From assembly GCA_977017575.1 (NCBI GenBank), contig CDRNVI010000040.1, positions 124,001 through 188,000 on the forward strand: a stretch of DNA of 64,000 bases. Direction: 5' to 3'. Source of the stretch: Paramoeba atlantica (lineage: Eukaryota > Discosea). A program made the position numbers and the translations under genes. Positions 30,478 to 40,533 of this stretch are shown piece after piece. Numbering within the stretch: position 1 is the stretch's first letter; each line of letters opens with the position of its first letter. The notes beneath the pieces were generated by a model that searched no databases, was not told the DNA's origin, and was given only the letters and a program-made list of their open reading frames with translations.

Positions 30478-31830
30478 ATGTCATCTGAACATAAAGTAAT
30501 AAAATATATTACATACTACAAAACCGTCACTTGTAAGTTCAGTATATTTTAGATTGCTTTGAGCACACAGGCGTCTTTCAGAAGAACTTGAATAGCTGAC
30601 TCAGTGGACATGACGGGTCGGTGCTGCTCATACATTTTGATAAATTTCAGGAACGAAGATACGGGGAAGGAAGTTGTTGAAAAAAGGGGGGGAAGTACCG
30701 CATGTGCAAATCTATCCGGAGTCTCCGAATTAATATTCACGGTCCTAATGTTATTATCGATGTGCGTTACACTTACACTTCTTTCGTTTTGCACGTTTTA
30801 CACTGCAGGTGCACATGCTGGTCTATGTTGTCTCAGGGGGGGTATTCTCACAAGTTTCAGTTTTCCGAAGCCATTTGGCACATTTCGTATTCGACGTTTT
30901 GCGCAGAACAATGCCCCATTGTACTATGACACTAGGACTCGACAGAAGGTTGTTTTCTTTGCCCACCCGGATTGGAATGCCCGAGTCCTCTGTGTTACGA
31001 GCTCTTGCTTGGACTTGAGATTGTTGGGGTGAGCTTTTTAAGGCTTCTTCCAACACGACCGTAGCATCGCGTCCCGCCTTTCGCGATGTTAGATCTGTAG
31101 GAATGGTCTTCGCTGACGAAATCTCACTTGACGCAGTGTTAGACTAACACTGCGTCAGGTTAACTCTAACTTAGAGTTACTTTCAGAAGGCTGATTGGGA
31201 TCAACGTCCTCAATTGTTCGATGTTTCGATTCACGTGTCTTTGATTTATATGCCATGGGAAAGTGTATCATGTAAAAAGGGGCCGTATATACGTACATTG
31301 TTATCCTGACGACCAGTGTACAAAGGCTTGATGCTGATTTATGGTTCATGAACCACCAAGATATGATTTTTGTCTCGCAAATTTGACATTCTTTTATCAA
31401 TCAGAAGCTAAATGGTAGATATTGTGGCTGTAGCTAGTTATTGTGCCGGGGGGCACAATAACCCAGAACACGGTTTATATATTTTTTGTCACCCTTCTGA
31501 AAACGACAAGAACAAAAGTCTCGAAAATCCCATGCTCTAGCGACGGGATGTGTGGAATCCAAGAATTCTACGGAGTCGTCGTACAGTGTCACCTGGTGAA
31601 CTTTCCAGTGCGTACGCTCTGCACTCCAGAACAACCGGAAAACAGATTGGGAGAAATCTTTCCTATGCTGATTGTAGTGCAGTAACTTGTGTTGACCCAT
31701 ATGAGTAAAAAACCGTTCTACACGTAATTACTAATAGTATTTGGGGAATATGCGCTCGGCACTGCCTCGTCCATTCATTTGGAATTTATATTGCGTGAAG
31801 TAAATGTTACTACATTTCATAAACTGCCCT
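30478..31830. other. Unassigned repeat-rich stretch
   Basis: Open frames exist on both strands (for example 30604-31032 +) but none has a recognised motif or convincing codon structure. An inverted repeat CTAACACTGCGTCA/TGACGCAGTGTTAG lies at 31130-31157. A GTGCCGGGGGGCAC hairpin lies at 31442. Confidence 0.4.
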
Positions 31831-31839
31831 GCCGAACAG

Positions 31840-32491
31840 GCCGGAGTACTACATGCGGGACCCGCAGTGGGAGACTACGGCCCGCCTCCGGTACCTGGTC
31901 GCCCCGACCTCGGAACCTGAGCTCCAGTGCGTGTGCGGTGCAACCCTCCGCAACGAGGAGTTCTGCGTACACGCACTGGACTGCAAGGTCAAGGGGAAAA
32001 CACAGGCCTCCCGTCACAAAGAGGTCAAAGAGGCCTTCAGAAACCTCTTGGTGCACTACGGGTTCAAACCCGATCTCTGCGAACCGAGGTTCGACAATGG
32101 CAGGGGGGCGAACATCTGCTTCCAACTGGGACGGAGGCTCGCCCTGGGAGATGTCACCATCGTAAACCCACTGGCCCCGTCCTATGTGGAGAAGGAGGCC
32201 GCGGAGCCGTCCCATACTTTGAGGATGGCGGAGGCCAACAAACGGCGCACTCATGAAAAGGTGGCGTCCGTTAGGGGTATGGACTTTTACCCCCTAGCCT
32301 TCACCACATACGGGATACCGGGCCCAGAGACCTTGAACTTCCTTAACAAGATGGCCCGGGCCCACACGTCCGACAAAAACGGATGTCTTTCGCACCTCCT
32401 GATGGCCTTCGGAGTGGCCATTCAGAAGGGCAATGCCCAGATCGTGCAGGCGGCGGTACAAGACTGGTACCGCCGCGGTATACGGGGATAG
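31840..32491 (+). pseudogene. LINE C-terminal nuclease-like module
   Basis: A 212-residue frame typical of the end of protist non-LTR retrotransposon proteins: a Cys/His cluster CVCGATLRNEEFCVHALDC, then RHKEVKEAFRNLL, GDVTIVNPLAPSYV (Asp-x-Thr of the nuclease-like fold), MAEANKRRTHEKV and DFYPLAFTTYGIPGPETLNFLNKMA, ending in AIQKGNAQIVQAAVQDWYRRG. The reverse transcriptase is absent, so this is a 5'-truncated insertion. A second, shorter copy of the very end lies at 52890-52965. Confidence 0.75.
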
Positions 32492-32499
32492 CTGGGCGG

Positions 32500-33640
32500 G
32501 GAGTTCAGGGGGGGATTGCAAATTTCTCTTTTGTGCCGAGAAGTGAGATTGGGTACTCTTTATTATTAGTTACCTTCATCCATTCCATGACTGCTGGTTC
32601 TCACGAAAACGAGGCGCCAGACAAAACGCGCACTCGTGGCCCTTCCATGCAGGGCATTGGACTGCGTATAGTGTACGCAGCGAGCCCCTTTCAAGGAGCT
32701 GAGCCAGACTGTCCGGGGAAGGCAAAATGTCGCCCTTCTCTGTAACCGCGCCATGAGTAAGGGGTGTTCGGGTTTACAGTTTGTAAATTTCTCTTCCGAA
32801 TCTCTTCCAAATCGAGTCACGTACTTCATGGAATCACTAAAAATGAGAATTGGGCTGTCAACGTGCAACTAGGAAAAATGAGAATGCGTCTCTGAATGGC
32901 CATCTCAACGTGCAACTCCATTTGAGAACCAAAAATGAGAAAGGCCAAAAAAGTTCCATACAGCTTCTGCACTTCCTCTTTATACCTAATATTACTCTCC
33001 CCCTATCCTAGCGTTGTCTCGTTTGCCTTCAGTGGAAAGAGCTACCGTTGCCGAGACTGGAAAAGAATTCATACGACTTGCAACGGCCCCGGTTCTTGGC
33101 AAAGGGGGGCTTCGAATGATGTGCTTGCTTATCGGCCAACGATTTTCTAGGGAATATTAAGACATAGGGATGATAATTCAAAGATCGTAATTTAATGACA
33201 CTCATAGCTAAAGCGTATAACAACATGGGATTAATTAATTGTTGAAATCACTAAAAAAATCATGAAAATTAAATTCGGGAAAAAGTGAATGGAAAAATGA
33301 ATTTCACTGTCTCACACTCATTCTCTTTCCGTAGAGTTCTTCTTGGGCTTCGCTAGGTTCATTAACAAAGTTGTTGACGTCAATGAGGACGTGCTGCTGA
33401 AGAGGGTTTTTATTTACTTTATTTTATATTCTTCCATGTACCTCCCTTTTTTGTGGGTACCATTTTTTTTCGAAAAAAGAAAATCAGTAAAAATGAGAAT
33501 CTATCCAATTTCTACTAAAAAAGTGCTGTCAACGTGCAACAGGTCAATTCTGAGAATTGTGACGAAAATCTGCAACAAAGTGCTCTTTTACGCGGGAATG
33601 TGCAACTGACGATTCTCAGAATGTTGACTTGTACTGTAAT
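32500..33640. other. Repeat mosaic, no gene
   Basis: Words AAAAATGAGAAT and CAACGTGCAAC recur at 32835-32950 and 33485-33610. A half TIR of the TCCTAGCGTTG type lies at about 33000. A + frame at 33343-33609 has no recognised motif. Confidence 0.5.
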
Positions 33641-33786
33641 AGAAAGATGAGCGCCGCGAAGCGGCGCGCTTTTTTTTTTGAGGGTGGAAAAATTTTCACC
33701 CTCGACCTGAAACATGCTACCCCCCCCCCACTTATATTGCCGTTTGGTCGAAAACCGCGGCACTATAAGTGGGGGTGAGCACAGTA
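33641..33786. mobile_element. Right half of a TA-flanked MITE, word ACTTATATTGCCG
   Basis: A GCGCCGCGAAGCGGCGCGC hairpin with a ten-base T-run at 33648-33675 is followed by a C-run plus ACTTATATTGCCG, a loop, CGGCACTATAAGTGGGGG and TGAGCACAG|TA. The left half was not found. Confidence 0.7.
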
Positions 33787-33848
33787 ATAATAAACAATAT
33801 TGTGCTGTTCCGAGCGACGGTGAAGCAAGCTCTGTTTGAGCGGACGCG

Positions 33849-34136
33849 TTGTCAGATGATGATTTTTCCAATATTAGAACAAGTGATGCGACACTCAACG
33901 AAGCAAGATCTGAGGAAAATTCTTCTGAAACAGAAGCAAGCGAATCTTCTGGAACAGATGACTCCAATGAAACTGAGACAGAAGATAGCTCTGCAGGATC
34001 CTCGGAATTATCTCATCCGGATGTTTTTCTTGCTGCATTTAACAGATTAGGCTACCTTCATCCTTGCAAAGCTTCCATTAGAAACATTGATTATCAAGGT
34101 ACAGTTTCTGTACCTTGTTGGCACATTTTCCTTTAG
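33849..34136 (+). CDS. Acidic Ser-rich frame, doubtful
   Basis: A 95-residue frame with a Ser/Glu/Asp/Thr-rich start and a SHPDVFLAAFNRLGYLHPC segment. No family. It may be the beginning of the protein type carried by the 27-kb element. The last residues run over the spliced-leader-like 20-mer. Confidence 0.25.
   Translation: MSDDDFSNIRTSDATLNEARSEENSSETEASESSGTDDSNETETEDSSAGSSELSHPDVFLAAFNRLGYLHPCKASIRNIDYQGTVSVPCWHIFL
34102..34121 (+). other. Spliced-leader-like 20-mer, copy 2
   Basis: ACAGTTTCTGTACCTTGTTG, identical to 5221-5240 (minus). Here it is preceded by GGT, so GGTACAG/CTGTACC is also a small palindrome. A strong hairpin follows at about 34155-34196 (CGGCAACGGGCATA ... TATGCCCGTTGCCG). 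Confidence 0.35.
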
Positions 34137-34154
34137 TTCATCTTTTCTTTCCCC

Positions 34155-34196
34155 GGCAACGGGCATAGTCTTGCTGTTTTATATGCCCGTTGCCGG
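34155..34196. repeat. Hairpin CGGCAACGGGCATA
   Basis: A 14-base perfect stem around a loop of about 13 bases, 30 bases after the spliced-leader-like word. 34200-34560 has no recognised gene. Confidence 0.7.
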
Positions 34197-34582
34197 CCGG
34201 CACTAAGGCCGAAACTGTCCCTCTTTCTCGGCGAAGCAGGGGACGCGTTTCCACCCCTTCACTCCTTCCCGGATCACTCTTTGAATGAGTTTACTTCCCT
34301 CCCCGGCTTTCTTACCTTCGCGCCTTTCCTTCCCGGGGAGCCATGCACCACGGTGGCCTCCCTTGAGGACCACTGGGCGTGGCTCTGACTCGTCTTATCG
34401 CGAGGCAGCGCTCGGTTGCAGTGCGCCTCTCCGGCTGCGTAAAGAGAGGGCGAGTTGCCTGGACCCCCTCTACCGACAGGGTCCGTGCTAAACGCCCTTG
34501 GTGCGACATCCGTCATTACGGATTGAGCCGATTTGCCCTTGTGTAAGATTGTAGGTGCACTTCCTCCAATTTTGAAGAGTGG

Positions 34583-34801
34583 ATGTTAAGCACTCAGCGT
34601 CAAAAATGTGTGGAACGAGGAACTTTGGATGCCTTCACCGTGAAACCACAATTACAGGAATTTCAGCGACACCTCCTATGGAAAATCAATCATGGGGTTA
34701 GCAATGCTGCTTTGCAGGACCCAAACCTTAAGTGGCTTCTTACGAAGGGACTGCGCTGTGTTCCTGGGGAAAGTACGATCAACAACTTACTCAGCTTTTG
34801 A
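34583..34801 (+). pseudogene. Possible transposase fragment
   Basis: The 72-residue frame QEFQRHLLWKINHGVSNAAL ... DPNLKWLLTKGLRCVPGESTINNLL recalls the N-terminal region after the BED finger in hAT-type transposases. It ends abruptly. The following 34800-34990 holds a duplicated CTTTTGACACCCT(G/C)AACATGG word. Low certainty. Confidence 0.25.
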
Positions 34802-35039
34802 CACCCTGAACATGGGGAGCAAGGTCGGGACCTTCTCGTGGTCTTCCCTGACACTGCCATCTCACTGATGGTACAGACGCCGACCAACTAGTTCTCGGTA
34901 AGCTTTTGACACCCTCAACATGGAGCCTCCCTGAGACTGCCATCTCAGAAAAGGGTTTTCAACCCCGGAACTGCGAGCCGAACGCCAGGCCCCCGAGATG
35001 AGCACCCCTTACAACATCCAATACAATTTTGGGCTTCTT

Positions 35040-35225
35040 GAACCCCTTTTAGCCTCCCTTAAAAGTTTCTCCCTTAAAGTTTCTCCCTTAAAAAAGTTTC
35101 TCCCTTTAGCCTCCCTTAAAAGTTTCTCCCTTAAAGTTTCTCAAACACTTTAAAGTATTTATAGTACTATAAATGGCATTTATAGTACTATTTTTTTTTT
35201 GAAATACTATAAACTATATACAGTA
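35040..35225. repeat. CCCTTAAAAGTTTCT tandem words and TATAGTACTATA sequence
   Basis: Six to seven CTTAAA(A)GTTTCTCC units at 35055-35150 are followed by TTTATAGTACTATA words, also seen in the hAT-like element at 51830 and 52800. Confidence 0.7.
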
Positions 35226-35655
35226 TATGTATATAAAGTTTTAGGGACCCCTGGTATTTTTTGTGCTAACCAATTGGGCTTTATAAGCTGATTTTCTTAT
35301 ACACGGTATCAGTCTAGATACTTACGCAATTGGCTTAATATCTTGCTCCGTCGATGTCCTATAATTTCAGTTTGAAAGACTGTTCTACCACTTGACGATC
35401 CATCTGAGAGGCATCGGCTAGCGCTCGAATTAACTGTCTTTTGTTTTCATGTAGCGCTCCTCCAGCTCAGACTGGAAGACACTGATATCGATCGGTGTGG
35501 AACATGCCTGATTGTGCGTAAGTCTTCATTTTACGTTGGATAAAACCGAGGATAAAACCGGGTACGTGGATAGTACCCGGTGAAAAAGTCGCCCCACGTC
35601 AAAAAGTACGCTGGGCGCCTAGATGGCAAGTTTGGGGTGCTATAGGAGTAGGGTG

Positions 35656-36187
35656 GAGATACTGTGCCCCCCCTAGTTATCTATCACACGTCAACCCCCC
35701 TTTGTTATTCTTTTAAACTTTTTTTTATTCTTTTAGACCGCATAAGAGGGTTGAAACCTATGAAAGACAAAACCCGCATATTTCTCATTGACGTGGCGAA
35801 GAAAAATACTCCCCCCTAGTTATCTGTCACACGTCACCCCCCCCTAGTTATCTGTCACTTTTTGGCGCTTCGATTTTTTTTCGTCGACTACCCCCCTAGT
35901 TATCTGTCACTTTTTAAAAATAGCTAAAATAGCTTTTTCCAAAAAAAATCATAAAATGAAACTTCCAGTTTTTCTTTTTGTGTTTCAAGTGAATGGTCGT
36001 GCGTGGTACTATGATAAACCGTTTCTGTAATTCCATGTTCTGACTTTTTTTTGCGACAGACACCCTCCCTAGTTATCTGTCGCACACTGATCCGCCTAGT
36101 TATCTGTCACACCCCTACCCCCCCTAGTTATCTGTCACCTTTTCACGAAGAGTAGTGACAGATAAGTAGGGGGGGGTACAGTACTTC
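35656..36187. mobile_element. TA-flanked MITE, word TAGTTATCTGTCAC
   Basis: The left end is TA|CTGTGCCCCCCC then TAGTTATCTATCAC. The right end is GTGACAGATAAGTAGGGGGG then GGTACAG|TA. At least seven copies of C-run plus TAGTTATCTGTC lie inside. A GGCGCTTCGATTTTTTTT half-hairpin lies at 35867. A reversed partial copy is at 40265-40440. Confidence 0.8.
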
Positions 36188-36279
36188 ATTGTTCTGGACT
36201 CTGCTTTGTCCATCACGAGAATGTCCTAATTACAACGTTACTAAAGGTACCTTTCCCACGGAATTGTATTTTTCATTAA

Positions 36280-36690
36280 GACGGGGCCACGGTATACACC
36301 GCACGTACCGCCAAGGAGTACACTGAAAACAGTTCCCCCAATTCACCAGACCTTTCCCCTATAGAAAACCTTTGATCAATGGTCCAAGAGGTAGTGGACG
36401 AGCAGAATCCAGGTAAACCTTCACTCATCCGATGCACGATGTATACGCAAGGCGTGGTCTCGTTTTCTACAAAAATGATTGATAAAACTTTTTTGAGTTT
36501 CGATATTCGCCTCAAAGCGTGTACAAAATTGAATGGCGAAAAAGCGAAAAAATGATAAATGTATTATAAATAAAAACCATCCTTAAAGATATTTTTGATT
36601 CCAGTTTTTAGCACGCAAAGTCTTTGTGTTGAGATCTTCAAAATGCAACAAAAATCAGCTCAAACGGTCACTTGGCTGCAAAGTTCGTGA
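36280..36690 (+). pseudogene. Mariner-like transposase C-terminus with TIR
   Basis: The + strand reads SSPNSPDLSPIENL (third catalytic Asp), a stop, SMVQEVVDEQNPGKPSL and LSFDIRLKACTKLNG, matching the remnant at 16 kb. After 70 bases the TIR segment CAAAGTCTTTGTGTTGAGAT of the 15.5-kb palindrome appears at 36615. Confidence 0.8.
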
Positions 36691-36947
36691 GGGCGGGGGT
36701 GAATTTTCGCTGTGGAGGGTTTAAATACGTCAATTTCACAACGTTCGTTTTTGTGAACGCAAGTTCATAAAAAAATCACCCCTCCCCTAGCTCAGCAGCA
36801 CCCGGATGCACCCACCTGTTTCAACCCTCTTAGTAGCCTACGGGAATTATCTACTTGAATTTTGACAAAGCTTTAAAGAATACGACTGAATATTCAGCTA
36901 TTAAATGAATACTCCAGTATCTCACTTCTAAACTATTTTACTTCCAC

Positions 36948-38378
36948 ATGTCGTCTTTTAGCTCCATTGTCCCACAGATCGACCCCAACGTACTCCGTAC
37001 GTTACACACTGAGTTCAAATTCACAAGCCCCACTCAAATTCAGTCGTCCGCTCTCCCTGCGCTATTATCTGGGCGCAGTTGTAGCGTGCAAGCCGAAACG
37101 GGCGGGGGTAAAACGCTCTGCTTTCTTATACCGATCGTTTCTCGCTTACAGCAACATAAGCGCAGTGCAGATCCATGTCCATACGCCATCGTACTATCAC
37201 CCACTCGAGAGCTATCATTACAAACTGAAAAAGTTTTGGAAAAACTTTTGACGGGGTTCGATGGAAGAATCAAATGGGTCACTGTCATCGGGGGTACGAA
37301 AAAGTCACAGGACCACGCTCGGCTGCTGAAGGCCAATATTGTCATTGGGTGTCCGGGGCGTGTGTTGGACCACATGCAGTCTTTCACGGCATGGAAATTT
37401 CCTTCCCTCAAAGTATTCTGCCTGGATGAGGCAGATCGCATTCTTGACAGCGGCTTTGAAGAGCACGTCACCCAAATTCTCTCAAAGCTCCCGAAAACAG
37501 ATCTCCAGCTCATGCTCTTTTCCGCCACCCAGGACCACACAGCACGTGACGCCATGCAACGTGTGATTCAACAATTCGGCACCCTCGAGCACATTTCCAC
37601 CCACAAGAACGCCTCCGATGTCTGTCACCGTCTCGCCCACGGCTTCGTCGCGGTCCCCCCGGAACACAAATTCCTCCTGCTCTACACGTTACTCAAAAAA
37701 TACCACAGGAGTGGACAAAAAGTGCTGGTCTTTGTGGCCACCTGTAACCAAGTACGCTACTTTGCGGATCTCTTGAACTACCTGGACATCCCGTGTACCC
37801 CGCTGCATGGCCAGATGCGGCAGTCGACCCGCACCTCCACGTTCCACCAGTTCTGTGCGGCCAGCCACGGGGTGACGCTGCTGACTACGGATGTCGCGGC
37901 CCGCGGGCTGGACTTCCCCGCGGTGGATTGGGTGGTCCAGCTGGATGCGCCGGAGAGTGTGACGAAGTATGTCCACCGGGTGGGCCGCACCGCCCGGGGG
38001 GAACAGGGCTGTGGCAACGCACTGCTGATGCTGAGCCCCCAGGAAACGCCGTTTTTGGATTTTTTAACGGCGAAATTGACGAATCCACTGCAGCAGTATG
38101 CGATGGATACGAAAAAACTGAATGTGGCACTGCAAATGGAGTTGCAATCGCTCGTAGGGAAGAATTACTATTTGAGAAGAAGCGCGCATGAGGCGTATAA
38201 GTCGTTTCTGCAGAGCTACGCGACGCACTCGCTGAAAGTGGTGTTTGACGTGTACGCGTTGGATTTGTCCAAGGTAGCGACGGGGTTCGGGATGGAGACG
38301 GCTCCCATTGTGGATTTAGGGTTATCCGAGAGCTCGTTGAGGAAAAAGCGTGCGAAAAGAGTTCGACATGATGAATAG
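36948..38378 (+). CDS. HAS1: DEAD-box RNA helicase HAS1 (DDX18)
   Basis: 476 residues. Helicase motifs in order: Q-motif region FTSPTQIQ (26-33), AETGGGKT (motif I), SPTREL, GCPGRVLD, DEAD, SAT, VFVAT, LHGQ, TDVAARGLDF and HRVGRTARG. The C-terminal extension KNYYLRRSAHEAYKSFLQSYATHSLKVVFDVYALDL with VATGFG is the HAS1/DDX18 signature. HAS1 acts in the nucleolus, releasing snoRNAs from pre-60S and pre-40S precursors. It is somewhat short because the N-terminal tail is missing, as in yeast-size forms, and the basic tail KKRAKRVR is kept. Third positions shift from mixed/C-rich to G-rich after about 37.9 kb. Confidence 0.95.
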   Translation: MSSFSSIVPQIDPNVLRTLHTEFKFTSPTQIQSSALPALLSGRSCSVQAETGGGKTLCFLIPIVSRLQQHKRSADPCPYAIVLSPTRELSLQTEKVLEKLLTGFDGRIKWVTVIGGTKKSQDHARLLKANIVIGCPGRVLDHMQSFTAWKFPSLKVFCLDEADRILDSGFEEHVTQILSKLPKTDLQLMLFSATQDHTARDAMQRVIQQFGTLEHISTHKNASDVCHRLAHGFVAVPPEHKFLLLYTLLKKYHRSGQKVLVFVATCNQVRYFADLLNYLDIPCTPLHGQMRQSTRTSTFHQFCAASHGVTLLTTDVAARGLDFPAVDWVVQLDAPESVTKYVHRVGRTARGEQGCGNALLMLSPQETPFLDFLTAKLTNPLQQYAMDTKKLNVALQMELQSLVGKNYYLRRSAHEAYKSFLQSYATHSLKVVFDVYALDLSKVATGFGMETAPIVDLGLSESSLRKKRAKRVRHDE

Positions 38379-38675
38379 GTGTGACTTCACCAACAGTTGT
38401 TTATTGCTTCCGTGGAGATGTCGCATCTATTTTGAGGAATATACACTCCACAAGATAAAGGGAAGGAGTAAAGATTCACTTACAGAGCTCAAGTACAGAG
38501 CGCTGGTTTTTTTAAAGATACGTCTTGTTTACCTAAAACGTACGTACGATATTTCAAGCTGGTATTCTTGTATGGTGTACTCATGCCGGATTTGAAGGTT
38601 CGATTCCTTTAATAATATTTCACTCAGCTTCTTTTGACCATACCTTTCAAAAAAAGACTTTTCTCTTTTTTCATA
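38379..38675. other. Intergenic, no gene
   Basis: AT-rich spacer. A T-rich run at 38655-38672 directly precedes the next ATG. Confidence 0.4.
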
Positions 38676-38873
38676 ATGTCGGCAAAATATGTATTTGCTG
38701 GATTAGTTGCGGTGCCCGTCATTATGATCGGGTCGAAGATAGTTCGAATGAATGCAATCGAAGACTACGAAAAGCACTTGGACATGCACCGTCGAGGGCA
38801 ATTCTCGTATAAAAGCACGATTTTGCATAAGTATCATCTTGATCAACTTCGAAAACTTGCTGATGCGAAATAG
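38676..38873 (+). CDS. Small single-TM protein (65 aa)
   Basis: Starts at the first ATG after a T-rich run. One hydrophobic helix spans residues 4-21 (KYVFAGLVAVPVIMIGSK). A basic and amphipathic C-terminus follows (HLDMHRRGQFSYKSTILHKYHLDQLRKL). Its shape is that of small subunits of respiratory or import complexes in the mitochondrial inner membrane, but no family is recognised. It is in the co-oriented array between HAS1 and the cytochrome b5 reductase gene. Confidence 0.6.
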   Translation: MSAKYVFAGLVAVPVIMIGSKIVRMNAIEDYEKHLDMHRRGQFSYKSTILHKYHLDQLRKLADAK

Positions 38874-39036
38874 TAGTTGTATTTGAAGAACTCCATTTGG
38901 CAGTTTCATGCATTAAGTAATGTTCTTTTTGATTCCTTAATCTCTTAGGAATTACTTAAAGCATACTTTAGCATACTTGAAGCTAAGCCAGTCTAACTCA
39001 AATGGGAGCATATGGAGAACACTTCTTTCTGTTCTT

Positions 39037-39273
39037 ATGTTGGCGAAATGTTGCAAGTTTGAGAGATTCCGCATCGCGATGGAAGGACCGACGTTTTTGG
39101 CTGAAATTACTCAGGAGTATACGAAAATGTATCGAAGGATACATTTGAGTACTGAAGGATATAATGAGCTATGCATCCTCTTGGATGACGGTCGAGCCGT
39201 TTTCGCGTATGTTAGTGCGGTTTGTATGCTTATGGAGATGTGTTTGGGGCGGGATTCAGGCTCCTCAGCTTAG
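39037..39273 (+). CDS. Hypothetical 78-aa protein, doubtful
   Basis: An ATG-started frame in the correct strand and spacing for the array. It has a helical middle (FLAEITQEYTKMYRRIHLS) and a Cys/Met-rich end. A shorter start at 39079 is equally possible. No family. Confidence 0.35.
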   Translation: MLAKCCKFERFRIAMEGPTFLAEITQEYTKMYRRIHLSTEGYNELCILLDDGRAVFAYVSAVCMLMEMCLGRDSGSSA

Positions 39274-40264
39274 ACTCGAGAATACAAGCTATGCACCATT
39301 CTTCTGACGAAATGTCCTTTGACATCAAGTAAAAGTCTTTATTTATCTTACAGTAAAAGGTCCTATTTACCTAAGTAAAAGGTCTTTCTTTATCTTACAC
39401 TAGAGTAGACTTTTCTTTACAATTTTGAATTTTCGATACATAAACTTTCCGGAATTTGACTTTTTTAATTCGTCAACCTCCAATTCGGAGGTTTGAACTG
39501 TACGTGGGGGGGGGGCTGTGAGCCTGTTGGACGTCCACGTTTCTTCGTACGTGGAGAAGGAGCATTGCCAGCAGAATAAAAGACTATTGGGGACTGCAAG
39601 GTCATCGAACGAGCAATGAGTTCGATGAGTGGAGTGCAGCACGTCCTGTTCGAGGAACGGAAACGCGAAGAAGATGTATCGATTTTTCGTTGAAGAGTCA
39701 ACGAACTGGCACTCAGTTCATTGAACGTTGAACGAGCGGTTTTCGGAAACGTTTTTTAGTAAGCAAGGTTAATGGTAAGCGAAACGGTAAGAGCCCTGGC
39801 GCGTACCAACAGGGACGGTAAGGACAGAAACAGTATCTTTAGGTCTTGAAGGATTAGTGCCTTGCATGTAAGAAAATTTCAGTGCCCAACACATTTTTTT
39901 ACCAGTCAGTTCTTGTTTTTTTAGCCAGCCAGGTTGAGCTCTGAGTCTCAGCAAAAAATACTGTATAATATACAGTATTTTTTTGTTCCTTATACTCTAA
40001 TGCACAAAAAAAGTACTGCCTGTGTACGGGTATTTAATATCCCTCGTAGTCCGATGCACAACTGACGGAACTCACTTACTCAAATTCTTCGGGGGGGGGA
40101 AGACCATAGTTGTCTTGAATGCACTTCATGACGCAAGAAACGAATTACAGAAACGGTTTATCATAGCACCACGCACGACCATTCGCTTGAAACACAAAAA
40201 GAAAAATTGTAAGTTTCTTTTTGTGATTTTTTTTTGGAAACAGCCATTTTACCTACTATTTTTA
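39274..40264. other. Repeat-rich intergenic stretch
   Basis: AGTAAAAGGTC words recur at 39320-39390. A decayed CGTTGAGTACTCAACG relative lies at 39680-39735. A perfect palindrome around TACTGTATAATATACAGTA lies at 39959-39977. No gene supported. Confidence 0.45.
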
Positions 40265-40440
40265 AAAAGTGACACATAACTAGGGGGGTAGTCGACGAAA
40301 AAAAATCGAAGCGCCAAAAAGTGACAGATAACTAGGGGGGGTGACGTGTGACAGATAACTAGGGGGGAGTACTTTTCTTCGCCACGTCAATGAGAAATAT
40401 GCGGGTTTTGTCTTTCATAGGTTTCAACCCTCTTATGCGG
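40265..40440. mobile_element. Reversed fragment of the TAGTTATCTGTCAC MITE
   Basis: GTGACAGATAACTAGGGGGG appears three times and is followed by ACTTTTCTTCGCCACGTCAA and TTTCATAGGTTTCAACCCTC, the inverse of 35730-35930. It ends 90 bases before the cytochrome b5 reductase start, so it may supply its upstream region. Confidence 0.75.
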
Positions 40441-40533
40441 TCTGAAAGAATATAACCGAGTGATGCCAATACCGGATTTTTCACGACACGAACTCTTTTA
40501 CTTGTCTCTTCATCCTCTCTCCCCACCACCACC

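Noticed and set aside
30604-31032. 142-codon + frame as host gene
   Set aside because: It has a hydrophobic stretch but no family or composition support and lies in repeat-rich DNA with competing minus frames.
34083-34200. A complete spliced-leader RNA gene
   Set aside because: The leader-like word is followed by a hairpin, but I see no clear Sm site, no T-run terminator and no tandem array.
38550-38610. tRNA-like T-arm GGTTCGATTCC with weakly pairing ends
   Set aside because: No D-arm or convincing anticodon stem can be drawn at normal spacing. Probably chance.
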